Assembly: GCF_020921035.1 (NCBI RefSeq)
Contig: NC_063160.1
Span: forward strand, 2,190,501 to 2,254,500
Direction: 5' to 3'
Source: Rhodamnia argentea
Lineage: Eukaryota; Streptophyta; Magnoliopsida; Myrtales; Myrtaceae
DNA length: 64,000 bases
Part shown: positions 44,640 through 58,400 of the stretch, one piece after another
Layout of the letters: the number at the start of each line of letters is the position of its first letter
Position numbering within the stretch: the first letter of the stretch is position 1
The notes under the pieces: generated by a model
The model's input: only the letters and a program-made list of their open reading frames with translations
Database searches by the model: none
What the model was told of the DNA's origin: nothing
Position numbers and translations under genes: made by a program

Positions 44640-44825
44640 TTTTTTTTTGGGGATCGGGTGTTATCTTATCACAATCTACTATACAAGTCACACTATATGG
44701 ATTATGTACCGTGTGCAGGTTGTGAAATCGTGCTCTCTCCTTACGCATCCCCACCCCATTCATCCCGAAGGTGTGGATTCGAGCCCCCTAACCCCCTCTT
44801 CCCAAATGAAAAGAGTGTATTCACG
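44640..44825 (-). mobile_element. SINE-like element, copy B
   Basis: On the minus strand GGGGGCTCGAATCCACACC contains a B-box match (GGCTCGAATCC). The body then matches the element at 16735-16910, and the element ends in an A-rich tail (CCCCAAAAAAAAATAA). Inserted 150 bp from the hAT MITE. Confidence 0.5.
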
Positions 44826-44829
44826 TATT

Positions 44830-46404
44830 CACTCTAGGTGTATATAGAGTGTAGCACATATGAAACCCTCATAATAATACGCACGGAGAATAGTCGCGCC
44901 GGCCGCCGGCCCCCATCACCTTTTGATTACCGAAGAAAGGGAACTTTATATGTTCAGATAAGTGTGTGTCCATATAGTGCAACTAATAATTGCTCCAAAA
45001 CGTTTAGTATGTATCAACAGAAAATTAAAAAAGTATTCAACTCATCCGAAATCACTAACCAGTTTCTGGAGAATTTTTTTTTTTTTGATCGTTAGAATTT
45101 CTTGATACAAGATTCCGCGAACCCATTTCAAGTGCCAATAATTTGGTTTTGTTGGGAATTGTAGCAAATTGAAGAAAGGCCTCCGAGCGACCCCTTTTTC
45201 AACTAGCCATGAGGATGTTTTTTTTTTTATAGGGTTAATATTACGGCAATCCCAAATTAATACATATATAATAATTTTACTCTTAAATTAATTTTTTCAC
45301 TATAAAACATTCGAAACTGGTACAATTGTGTCAAATTTATCATCCCTTAATTTTCTTTAAATTTCACTATCAAATTGCTGACTTGAATATCACGTGGCAT
45401 TTGACGGGTGTACCAATTTAGAGTTTTTACCCTCCTTTTGTCACTCGTGTTCTTGTTTGAGATTTTTTGTGGTATTAACTCAATTTAAATAAAAACTACT
45501 GGAGGTAAATTTGCTATAGGTATATTAGTTTGAGGTTTTTCGTGATGAAAATTTTTAGTTTGAAGTAAATTTATCACACCAGTATATGATTTTTTGTGGT
45601 AAAAGATTAATTTGAGGTAAAATTTACACAAGTGTACCTGTTTGAGAATTTTCGTGGTATTAACTCTTGTCATAATAGATAGGAGCAATTACTTCCGACT
45701 TATTACATTAATAATTTCGATTAATAAGTTTACATACGGAAGAATATTTCTCAATACATTTATGGCTATAACAAGTTAAAATTTATTTTAATGCGGTAAT
45801 TAAATTTTTAAGTTTTGTTTGGTTGATATTAAAATTTTAAGTTGTAAAATTGTGTGTTTTTTTTTCTTTCTCATGAACTAGTAATTATTTTTTGACAATG
45901 TCTTTAAAATTAGGGGTACGTTGCCGACAAATCTGTTAAAAATTCTTTGCGAAACACAGGTCGACAACGCGGGAGCCAAAGTTCCGATGATTCACCTCAA
46001 GCACGGAAAGCTACTATACGACCCTATCCAGTGGTAACCAATGATGTGGAGTCTACCTTTCCCACTATCACTTTCTTAGGTTAAGGGAAAATATTTTTCT
46101 TCCCTTCATTTTAGAGAATACCTCCAAATTTTACATTCTAGAGTTCGGACGAAGCAGTTTAAGGACTTTACTCATGTTTGAACTAATAATTGTTTTTGGA
46201 CCAAAAAAAAAAGAAGAAGAAGAACTAGTAATTGTTTCATTTGTTCAGTGCGTCTAAACTAGATTTACATATTTATCCCCGAAAATGAGAGGTTATTTGC
46301 AAACTTGCCACAGCGTCTCTCTTGGCAATTTCGCGCTCGAAGAGATCACCGTTCGATTTCAAGCTCTGCAATCTCAGTTCGCTTCGGTGGAAAACCCCCC
46401 AAAA
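44830..46404. other. Intergenic and 5' flank of the EME1-like gene
   Basis: AT-rich. 45240-45680 has repeated 'tttgaggt.ttttcgtgat' and 'gaggtaaatttac/gc' phrases in tandem (45500-45650). The frame before the EME1 ATG is open from 46285, but the conserved start is at 46405. Confidence 0.35.
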
Positions 46405-49400
46405 ATGTCCGACCCGATTCTTCTCTCCGACGAGGAAGACGACCGCATCGTGCTCTGCACCCCCACGCCGGTCCACTCCCGGAAGCGCCGCATCGTCCAC
46501 GACGCCCGCTCGGAGCCGACGGTCCTGGTCGTCGAGGATGACCCGACGCCGCAGAAACCGGCCTCCGCCTGCGCCTCCACGCCCACCTTCGTGGCCGAGA
46601 CTCCCATGTCGGGCGTCGCCATCGTGAGGTGCACTGCGAAGACGGATTCCTCGGGCGACCAAGCTAGGGCTCCGGAGGCTCCTCCGAAATGCTCCGGTTA
46701 GTCCCTTAGTTTGCTCAAATCGCTTTGGAGTTGTTGTTTCCGTAGGGGACTCGTGGTTGGTGCAGTGTTAAAGTTGATTACGTCTTGTTTTTTTTTATGC
46801 TATTCCAGCTATGTGGGATAGATGAACAGTGATCCTTTGGAGTGATTTTTTTTTTCGTCTGTAACTGCAAGCGGAATTGAACTGACATTGACATGTAACG
46901 TAATCTGTTGGTGTTTTCAAATTGTAAGTTTTGTTTGATGGCCCGTTTTACTGGTAAAGGTAGAACTTTTAGATCTTAATCCTATCAATTGGACCAATAT
47001 GCAGTACAGACCAGCGAATCTATCTGAGTAAACTTCAAAAAGAAATTGTTATTATGAGAATGAATGGAGGAAAAACATAGTATTAGAGGTTCTATTTGAG
47101 GGTGCTGGTATTTGAAGAGCTTTGATCTCAGCAACAGCTTTAGCACTTTTGGTCTTTGATAGAAGTTTCTGCATTGACATCTAGAGCACTCATGCAATGG
47201 CTTTGGCCCTCTCCTTGTGTTGAAATTTGTGTATTAAGTAATAATGCACTCTCAGTCTTATTCATAATGAATTTGCATACCAACAAAACAAGTTGCATCA
47301 AATCTGTCATTGCAACGGATGGTGGATATGGTGCTGGTCAGCAGTCACAGAACTCCCACAGAACATGATGATAGAAATGCTTTCGGAGTAAAATTTTGAT
47401 TTGTAAAAGCCATACTAACAGGATTTTGTTCTCTTATATTCGTTTGTTCTCTTTGTTTGAAGTTTGAGGAATATCACAGCAAGGATCTTTTCGTATGAAG
47501 TAATGGTAAGTATGTTTGGAATTGATGTGAGGATGGCAACTGCAATTCCTCTCAAAGCTACTTTGCCCCTGGTTACGGATTTTCTGGCTCATGTAATCAT
47601 TCATCTAGTGATGCCAATGCCAAATGTAAATATTAAGTAAGGTGCACAATATTGCAAAGGATTTACTGCAAAGTACACTTATAAACTTGTGTCACTGTTG
47701 CTAATCTCCACTGGCGTGCTAATAATCTTCTTCTTTGGATATTATAAAATGTAACTTGGGCTACCTCTATTGACATTCTGTTGATTTGTCTTAGAATACA
47801 CGGAATTGCAATGGAGAAAGTTAGGTTCTCTCGAGTGATGCTCAAGACCTCTCTGGGGCAACCTATGGGACAGTCTCTTTTACTCTTATAGTTGTTGCAA
47901 TTTCGAGGAGTAACCTGAGATAGATGAGGTCTTTTGCATCATGCTCATGGGATTAAAATTTTCTTCATCGTATTCTTCATCGTAATTTCGTTCTATGTAA
48001 ATTGACAAAATGTCATTAAAAGCTATCTCTGTGACAGTTTGCATCAGTAACAGAAGTACATTATTATGATATATATTAGTGGAGATAGCAATTGTCACAG
48101 AAGTGGAAGAGTTGAATTGTACTAGACCTTCTTCCAATGTCATGCATGTTACAAACACTTGGCACTGTCATTGCTTAGAATGATTTCCTTAGTCCAGCAA
48201 TCTATTATCGTGGATGGAAAAATTTTGGGATGAATATGAATCGTACCTCCTTGGGAAAAGCGATCAGAACAATTCTAATCATATGAAGCTATCACGTTTG
48301 ACAAGATCATTATCGTAGTGTGATGAAGAACTTCAAGCAAAGAATGAAGGAGTGTTACCTTACGCCCTTTTTGGTGCGGTTTTTTTTTTTTTTATGATGA
48401 TCGATTCCAATTATTGAAATCCACGGACTCAAATGCTACATTGGGAGAGATTTAAGATAGCATTATTTTGCATGAGGTGACATAAAGTGACAATTATGGG
48501 TTCTTACACACAGATAATGTTGGCATATGAATAATCATGAATTTGTTTTTGATGGCTCATTTGACTAGCCTTTTAGGTCTAAATACTATCAGAAAAGCAA
48601 TCCGCTATACTAACTAGGGAATCCATTTTACTACACCTCCAAAGAAATTGTCATCATCAGATTAAATGCCGAGAAATTATAGTATTGAAAGTTACATCTA
48701 ATGATGCCTATAATCAAAGAGTTTCTCATGTAACGGCTTTAACGCTCTGGGTCTTAGATACAAATTTCTGCTTCGATATGTCAATCATTCTTTGATTGTT
48801 GTTACACAAGTAGCTGAACACATCTTTCTCTGTGATCCTTTCTAATGGCTTTGCAGTGAGAATTAAATTTGGCTCTAATTCTTCTTGTACCACAGAGTAG
48901 CTGAACTCTACATTATCTTCAAATTCAGTAGTACATAATCCTTCATTGCATGTCCGCTGGCATTGGTTGTGCATGCGCATGCTTATGATGTGTTGGCCTT
49001 AGGTTTGTCCTGTTGGCTTGTACTAAGTTTAGACTTAGGCTAGGCATTTTTAGTGGCTAATGCTAATTCCTATTTTATAAATTATTTGTGATATCTACAT
49101 ATCTGTGCTCTGAAAGCCAAATTCATGTATCATAGTTGCATTTTCTTTGTTCAGTTCTGATATCATTCTTCATGTTCTCGTTGTCTCATGCATATTTAAT
49201 CTAGGTATTAGCGGACTGATTTTTTTGGAATCTGATAATGAGTCTGATGGCTTTCTCGGAAGTGAGCTATGGAAGGCAAATGGGGCCAGTTTCGCTTCTC
49301 ATGCAGTAAAAGCTTTTGGGCATGGCATAAATTTTGTAGATTCCGCAGATTCTCATGGTAAGTAATATTCATATTGGATGTTGTTGTTCTTTCTTATGAC

Positions 49401-52400
49401 CCACATTTTATGTTAAATTATTAGTAAACTAGGAACGTCACTTCTCCTTGGTGCTAAAATGTATTGCACATGGATGAATATGATCATTAGGGAATGATGA
49501 TCTAATTCAAACATCTGAAGGTGGTGCGTGTCCAGCACAATTGCCATGTGATGTGCACACTTACCAGGTAACTTGTGGTGAGGTGGTATCAAGTTGGTTT
49601 TCCTTTCCTTTTCACATTGTAGTTACTATTGGTATTGATATGCACTAAAAATTGATGTTGACTCTTCACCTATTTAAGGATTTCATGGGGAGATATCACT
49701 GATGGGCTGCGCTGGTTCATGATTTTGATTAATAGCTGGTTTTTAGTTGCTAGGTCATCGATTGTTTCTCCTATCATGCCAAAACCATTATTGTTATTAC
49801 TATTAATGTTATGTAGATGACAAAAAAAGACATTAAGTTCTTGTTTAAAGTAAAAATACGCGCAAAAAAAAAAAAAGCCGAGGATTTTATTTTCTCATTT
49901 TGATTATCTTTTGATTTTTAATTAGGCACATGATTGTCCAGACAAAGAAAATTTTGGCATGGAGCAGGTGGACGATGAGCCAAAACACCTTAGTGGAAGT
50001 AAATCATATGCTCAGAGGAAAGATAGTGCTCAGCAGATGGATTGGAAGTCAAATTGTCAAAGCAAAGCAAAACAAAATGCTCAGAAGAAGGACGTTGCAA
50101 ATAAAGCAAAAAACAAGAAGAATGATGAGGAGAAGATTAGGATGAAGGAAGAGAAGAAACGGAAGCAAGAGGTCAGCAAATGGTTGATTATTGCTAATTT
50201 TCTGTGTTTAAGGCTGATTAATTGACCTCAATCAATTGTGCAGGAAGCAAAATTGCAACAAGCCATCATGAAGGCTGAAGCTGCAGAGTTGAAGAAGTTG
50301 CACAAAGAGAAGCAGAAATGGGAGAAAGGGAAATTCGCATTAAAGTCCATTGTAGCGGAAATTGATGCAAAAGTGGTTGAAATGGGTTCAATTGGAGGTA
50401 AGGTGATAAAAAAACTTCCTCATCGTCATGTTATTTTCTTTAATCATGTATAAAAGTCATAACCTCACTATCTTAATCAAACAAATTTTGGCTCCAGGTC
50501 ATCTTCTTTCTGGGTTTACTGATAAAGGACTTACGTTCCGCATAAAGGCGAATCCGATTGAAAGATCAATCTTGTGGACCATGACAGTTCCAGAACATTT
50601 ATCACAGGTGAATAGTGATTAAAGCATATATATATTCTGTGCTCCAATTTCTTACGATTTCTATATTTGAATGTTTTATGATCCCTAATAGCTTCTTCTT
50701 CATTGTTAAACATGAGTTTGCATTAACTTCAAATTACTATATGGCTTTAAAAGCCTTATCTTTAAATGTGGTAATACCATCAGCATAATATAGACACATT
50801 ATAATATAGACGTTATTTGGTGTGCTATAATTGAATTAGCTCATATGTCATGGGATTATGGAATTATGGATTCAGTATGATTTAATACATATCTCAACCA
50901 ATGTGAATAAGGTGCACAATTTTGAAATCTGATTAATTGCAAAGATCACTTCTTACACGCATCACTGTTGCTAATTTCCACTGGCAAACTAATGAATCTT
51001 CTCCTTTTAATATAGAAAAATCCAACGTTTGTACTCTAATGACATTGTGTTGATTTTTTTTTTTTTAATATGGATGGGAGATACAATGGAAGAAATTAGA
51101 ATGCACAATCACCTTCTCTCTTGGGATACCTTTGGGATAGTGTTCTTAAGTGCTACAATTGTTGGAATAATGAAGAATAAGCTAGATAGAAGAGGGTCCT
51201 TTGCATTCTGCTCAAGAAAAAATTTCGTCATAGTAATCTCTCTTGCATGATAAATTGACACAATGTCATTAGAAATTGTCTTTGTGACATTTTGCATCAG
51301 TCTAACAAGTAGAATCTTCTTCCAATATAATGCATGTCATAGACATTGGGCACAGTTGTTGCATTGAATGATTTCTTCAGCACGTCAATCTTGCCATGGG
51401 CAGAAAAATTCTAATCGTATGCACTATTAATATTGAAAAGATAGGAGTTCTAGTTAGTGTATTGAAGAGTGCCAAGATAAAATGGACAATGAGTTTGCCC
51501 TACATTTTTTGTCTAACAAAAGTCAATGACCATGATGCTGCATCGTTCAGAGATTTTAAGTTATCAATAGGGCACTGATTTTGTTGGTATACGATGATGT
51601 TGATTTGGAACTAGCTATAATCTGTTACTCCTTTTTTCCTGTAATCTTGGCCGGTGAGTTGTCTTGGTTTCCATTGCCTATCGATGTTGATCTTTAGCTG
51701 TTAATGTTTTCAATCAATTTGTCTCCCTCTATGCTTAATTTGAAACCGACGACCTAGGAGAAGGAGCAAAGTTGAGAGCAATGGTTATAAGAAACTAAAC
51801 TGTAAACAACCTGTGCAATATATGTAATTTGATGTCTTTGGTGCATGGCCAGCTTGTCTGTCATTGAGGTGATCATTACAATTTTTTTTTTCATTGGTTT
51901 TGTCTTGTTATTACGTGCTTTTCCTAACAAGAGGAGCCTACCTGTTTTTGCCCTTCTTCACGTTAAATGTTATGTAAACGATTTACTTAACTGCAACATC
52001 CATTTTGAACCAAGAAAGCTGTACTTATTAGTTATTTTCCCTGAATTTTCTCTGAAGAAAGTTAACATGGAAAGTTATCAGAAAATTATGAAATAGATGT
52101 TTGACAATAATATTAAAGCAGAGTCCTGAGAACCTTGTGCTGGTGCTGAAGTCCCGGTTCAGGACTGCCAGCACCTGAGGACTGGCGATGGGGTCCTGGG
52201 GTGAACCCCAAGTTTTGGGTTCAGGGGTGAAACTGGGTCCAGTAGTCAAGATCTCAAATAATGGCTATGAGATCCAAGTTCGGGTCACAAGGGACCCATG
52301 TGCGGGTGCTAGAGTATCGGGTTCAGGTTGGTGGGATTGGCCAGGTCTAGTGCCGGTGGCTCGGGCGTAGGCCTTCAAGGAACCGTCGGGGGCACTTAGT

Positions 52401-55400
52401 GGAAAATTATAGCTGACTGCTCAATGAGAAATGAACCATTACATCATGAGATTTTAAAGCAAAAGTTATACTTCTAAATGTACTTTGAAGAGCTTGCCAA
52501 ACATGTCATCCTCGACTAGCACATCAATTTCCAGATCCTAATTTGGATTGGTGTCTACATATTAATCTGCACTTCATCTTAAAGTAGATGAGAACAAAAT
52601 TTTTTTTCCTTGACTCTTCAAATTGGAGGAGCATTGAACAAAGTGAGTTCGTCGAAGCTTAGAGCTTCACGATGTAAATGAAAAGACGTAGAATTATAGC
52701 TATGGAAGCTATTGAGGTTGCACTGCGTGGTGCTCATTTGGCAGCAAGTGCGGGAGCGATGTAGGCAAATGAGGTTCAACTCAGCGGGGACACGATTGAG
52801 GTTCAAATAAGCAGTGGCGATTAGATGGAGATGACGGAGCAAGTGATGGAGAGCCCTAAAATGTCAAGGAATGAGTAACTGATATTGTTGAGAGAGAATT
52901 CAGAGAAATTGCGATTGATGAGTGGTAGCTTGGAATGTATCTTCTGAGAGTGAAGAGTCAAGGTCGTTTTTGCAGTTGAAGGCAGGGATATAGCTGTGAA
53001 GTGAGAGAATCGTGAACAAATGTTTTGTTCTCAGGCGGAAAGGACCTTATTCAGAGCTTTGACGTTCTGGGTCTAGACTTCAGGAACCTAAGACTGGGCC
53101 ACAGGGGACCCGGGTCCGTGCACCTGGGTCTCAAGTCTGGGCTTTGTGATCTCTGGGTTGAGTGGTTGAGGTCTTGGTGGCAAGTGGACGGGTCCCAGTG
53201 GCTGGGGTCTTCCTGAGTCCAGGGTTCTAGGTTTGGGTGCTGGTTCTCGAGTCCTAGTCGCGGCGATCCAAGTCTGGGCTGCAGGGGTGTGTTTGGGTGC
53301 CAAGGTACCTAGTTCAGGCCTTGACGACCCGGTCGAGTCCAGCACTTCGTCAAGGCCCGAACTGGGGTCTCGGCTGCTGGCTGCTAGGGACCTGTGTCAA
53401 GGTGAGGTCTTGAGTTCAGGAGCTAGTGTCCCAGGATTCAGTTGAGGGGATACGGGTGGGGCTGTGAGGACCCTGACCCAAGATGGTCTTATGATGTCGG
53501 AGGTCGAGTTGTATTTTGAAAAATGATTTCTGAATTTTCAAAGGGTAAGTCATTTTTGTGAAATGAAGTATAGATTTTCCGTTGATTATGAATAGAAATT
53601 TCCTTTACTCATTTTCCTAACCAATTCAAATGCGGATAAATGAGGAAAATGTTTCCCGATAGTCTATTTTCCGCGATACAAGCGGTGTTGTAATGTGTTA
53701 AGTAAGAAAGGGGTTAATTTGTTCAGTACATGTAATTAAGGGGAATTGTCTGAAAGAAAAGGTATTTAACGGAATTTGGAATATTATTTACTACATTATT
53801 AATAGTTTTCGGTACATGATTATCAACTATTATCAAACGGTTTTTATTTCTAAACTCAGCACTTAAGGTGGTCCACTCGTAAAACTCAGTCGCCGATACT
53901 TTATTTTTGTCAAACAAATGTATTGTTAGCACTTCTATTTTATCCAATATTCCCATTTCAGTTATCTATGTAGCGTTTGATGTAGACATAAAGCTGCTGG
54001 ATAAGAAACTTTGGTGTCTTCAACATTCTTCGAAATTACTAAAATCTCCAACTTATGTATCCCATAAGAGCGATTAGTAATGCATCCCAACTCGTTAAAA
54101 TACATCGCTTAAACTTAAGACTTAAAATTATACCATCATCTTTTATTTATTTATTTTTTACCCACAGTATAATTGTTTCTCAATTCCAAAACTTTATTCT
54201 AGGAGTCCACTTTGCTAAAACTATTTTACAAGATCTTACAAAGCAACAAGAGAAAAAGAAAAAAAGAAAAAGAAAATTTTTATGATTTGGGACAAATTCC
54301 TAAATAATATAAATAATTATACATCAATTTTTCAATCTGTTCTGGTACATACTGTGTGCTGGTACTGGTATAATGTGCCATCCATAATGAATGAAAGTCT
54401 AGGTAATATTGGTCTCACTAACTCGTCAATTGGTTCTAGGGCTCTCATTCTTATATATTCATTCATTTCTTTTGATGCATTTAATACTTGTGCTTTTGTT
54501 ATGATGTTGCTAGAAAGAATTTTGGCTACACAGATTCATGTGAACATATGTGAAATGGTGTTGGACTGTCCTCTTTCTGCATTAGGTAGATCATAGAGAA
54601 TTATTATCCACACCATCATCATTTCCTAATCATCTAATGTTCAAGCTGTATTCCAAGATGAAATTAGCTGTTGCCCCCATAGTTCTTCCTAGGCAATCGG
54701 AATATTAGGGGATCAACCTGCAGACTGGGCGTTTATTTGCAAAATTCTCAATTGTTTTTCTTTTCTGTTCCATGCCATCTTTTGCCTTGTTTGTCAGTTG
54801 TTTGGCATGTGTTTTTTTACGTACTCTCTTCTGCTTCTTTAGATGCGATACTAATGTATTGATCTTTCTAAATCATGCAGCTTTGTCCTAAAGAAACAGT
54901 TATTTCATACATAACAATTGTATACGAGGCAGAAGAATTCTGCAATCTCGTTTCAAGTGGGTCCCTTTTTGATCATTTAAATGGAATCCGTTGTCTTTAT
55001 CCGTCTCATACGGTTTGCTACCTTACAAATAGGTTGATGGCATACATTAACAAAAGGTAAGACGTCTTTTTTTGATCATGCTAAACTTTGTTTTTTCATG
55101 TCTTTCCCTTTTTATCACTTAGTTCTGCAAAGTCTCTTGTAGTGTCATAAAATTGAGATCGAACATCAATCCATAGTTTAGGTTTATAAATGGTACAAAG
55201 AGCTAATATCACGTCCACTTCCAGTTAATGAAGAAAAATGACTCAATCCACCCTCACCAACTAAGACAAAGAGCTTATCAAAACTAGGCTTATGTCCTGG
55301 AGTCCTAGATTCATTGTTGTTTTGGTCGATTTTGGAATTTTTAAAATCTACAAAAACATTCTAGGAAAGTGCCAACTCACTCAGGGCTATTCATGCCACT

Positions 55401-58400
55401 AACCTTAATGTCATGTTGTCTAGGCATGCTTTGCATGATGAAATTCTCGGAATAAAGGATGGCATGCAAAAAGCGTATAGCCAATTTTGAAATGCTTTTT
55501 GCATGTGGAGGCATACTAAGGCAAATGCTGCAAATGATTATATTCAATAAAGTGGTGTGGCCCCAATTACAGAATAGATGAATGGATTTAGGTTTGGAAA
55601 TTGAGACAACTTAACTGATGGAAGATGCTCATGGTGAAGTGACTTCACCATGAATTATAAGGAATAACTTAAAAGACACAATTATGCTTAAAGGAACTAC
55701 AATGATGTAAAAGAATCCCGTAGGCTACCTTTTTTGTTGATCGGTTCGGGTAGGCTACCTACTCTAAAAGTGTAGCCTACCCTTTCTTATGTTGCAACAG
55801 ACTGTAACTATGCATATCCCTCAGGGAGAAAAACAGAGGTCGTCTCTCTCTGAAGGCAGATAGGCTTTAATAGCTTTAAACTTGTGGAAAATTCCCACTC
55901 AAGAACATGTTTTCCTTATAAGACATAGCATTTTGCTCATTGGTGATCACACTTAATTTAGCACATCCTAAACACTTGTACTGTTTAAACATTCTTAGAG
56001 AGTGGGAATTCTGTGTCATAATGTTCTCAAATGTAATACAGTAAAAGGAAAGGTTCTTCTCTATCTGGCGCTAGTGTTACTTGCACCAAAATGAAATCCT
56101 ACTTGAATCACTTTTTTCTTTGGTCAGATTTGAATCACAATATCTACTTAGCATTATTAGCCCCCGCAAAATGGAAGTTTTTCTAGCTTTCCCATAAAGA
56201 AGATGCAAGTTGATTCGGCAACTACACGTTTGGGATCTGTTATATCTATTAGAGTTATTCCCCCATGCTTGTAAGTCAGAGGTAGTCTACATTCTGGAAA
56301 CTTTGGATGTTGTGTATGATGAGTTTTGGAGGGATGAATAGGTCTATGGTATACTAGCGGACGATTAGTAGCAAATCTCTACTGAGAGCATGCACAAGTT
56401 CCACTAGATCAGTTGACACCGTGTCTGTGTAAGAACTGGAACAATTTGAGTCTAGTTAACCAGAAAGAGAAATCTGCTTTAATTACTGCATCTGTTAGAT
56501 GAATGTTTGTACAAAACTGTACATTTTGCAGTTTATTTGATTCAAACAATCTGTAGTTGTCACTATTCTTTATACCTTTTCTTCTTTTTCTGGTTGGCAT
56601 AATCGTGTCCCACCTGAAGTGCTCTTTTGCTGTCATTAACATCGGTAACTAGTTTCTTGTGGCGATTATTGCTGGAATTTATTATTATGAATATGAATTG
56701 CGGTTGCTGGTTTGAACAAGGCTGTCTAGATCTTGCTGGATTTAAGCTTTATGAGTGCTTATTTATTATGTATATTGATGCATAGGTTTTTGCATCATAT
56801 CTTAGGGAGCAGCAACTGTACAAGAATCCAGCCAGTAATGGTTGGCAACGACCACCAGTTGAGGAGGTGATTACTTTTCTTTTTCTAACATCTTGCAACT
56901 TTGAACATTGTGTTTACTTGCCTCTGCTTGATAAGTCCTTGTGCAGTGCTGTTATTATCTTTTGGATATTAAGAGAACGCTTCAAATTTGACTTGCAGGC
57001 GTTAGCCAGACTGGCAACGCATTTTGCTAGGGTACACTCCAGGCAATGCATAGATGAACCTGAAGTAGCTCAGCACATTGTTGGTCTAACATGCAGTCTA
57101 GCCTCCTGCCAAAACAGGTAAGGATTAGGAAGCTACGCTATTGAAGAATAAGATAGGCAGCCCTCCTTTTGTCTTGCACAAGGCATAAACTTATGATTCT
57201 TGATTCTAAGAACTATAAGTGAATTCGAGTTAGAACCCAAGTATCTCTTTCTGTTCTTGATCTAGGAAGCTATACTCAGGCAGCCTTTGGGGAGCCCATA
57301 TGGGATAGAAATATCATATCCGATGTTTAGGGGTGCACTTGGATTGGAGAAACCTAGATAAGTTCATATATAACCCCTAGGTATAGTTTTTGGGCGGGAC
57401 AAATTCTATCCGACTTGGTTTGGATAACATGAAAGATGAAGCCAAAACCTAAAGAAAAGAATCAAAGTTTCCTTGCCGAGCAAAGATGGTAAAGCAGTGG
57501 TGCCACAGCTGGTAGCAATCATAACGCGGTGGTCGTCTGAGATTCGCTTACGCACATGGCCCTCGTTGTGGACACTCTCTCTCCCCTTGGCTATCCTAGA
57601 TCTATTTAACACTTAATATATTTATTGTTTGTTCTTTTCTGATCTTCTGATTTTTTTGGGGGTGGGGTGAGGAGAGAGTGGGGATGGGGGCACTAGAATT
57701 GAACTTCTTATTTGTTTAATCGACAAATTTCCCATCCTTGTTTGAACAATTTGTATAGTTGTTCAGGGTCTTTGCCAAATTTGCCAATTTATTAATTGTA
57801 AGACTTGATAAGATATTGGAAATCATGACTGCAACATGATAAATTTTGTCCGGAGTTTCCCACCAAAAGTTATATATTTATGAAAAAAATGCACATTATA
57901 GATTGGGATTCATCAGCCAGAATCTTGTTTTTTGTTGGGGGTGGGCATATGAATTACACTTTTGATTAACTTGCTCTGTCAACTTCCTATCTTTTTTCTT
58001 TCCTTTTAAATAATACAAACAGTCACGCACTCTACACAACAATGAGTTAATTACATAGATGTGTCTGGATTGACTTTAACTTCTTCTTCTTTTTAAAAAC
58101 AGGGATGGGAACAAGGTAGAGTTATAGTTGTTGCTAATTAGGTGGGAACAAGGTAGAGTTATAGTCGTCGCTAATTATTTATAAAGTCATTTTAGAACAA
58201 TTGCAGTATTGCTCCGGACTACCAATATGCCTCTTGTTTTTGAATGTATGTCGGCAAATTAATTTAGCTATTTAGCCTGTTAATGTCCTGACATTTTGCT
58301 GTATCTTGCCATGCAGAAAGAAGTTAACAAGGCTTTCTGTTAATGCTAATGGATCCATCATTCCTAAGGGTTCTCTTGACGGGAGCTTAATTAAAAATAA

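Noticed and set aside
46273-46662. 129-codon minus-strand ORF opposite EME1 exon 1
   Set aside because: Shadow of a GC-rich coding exon; the plus frame has the conserved EME1 start and correct splice phases.
52618-52842. Minus-strand frame resembling leucine-rich repeats (NRVPAEL, QCNLNSF)
   Set aside because: Spacing of Leu/Asn is irregular and frames break; too weak to call an LRR gene relic.
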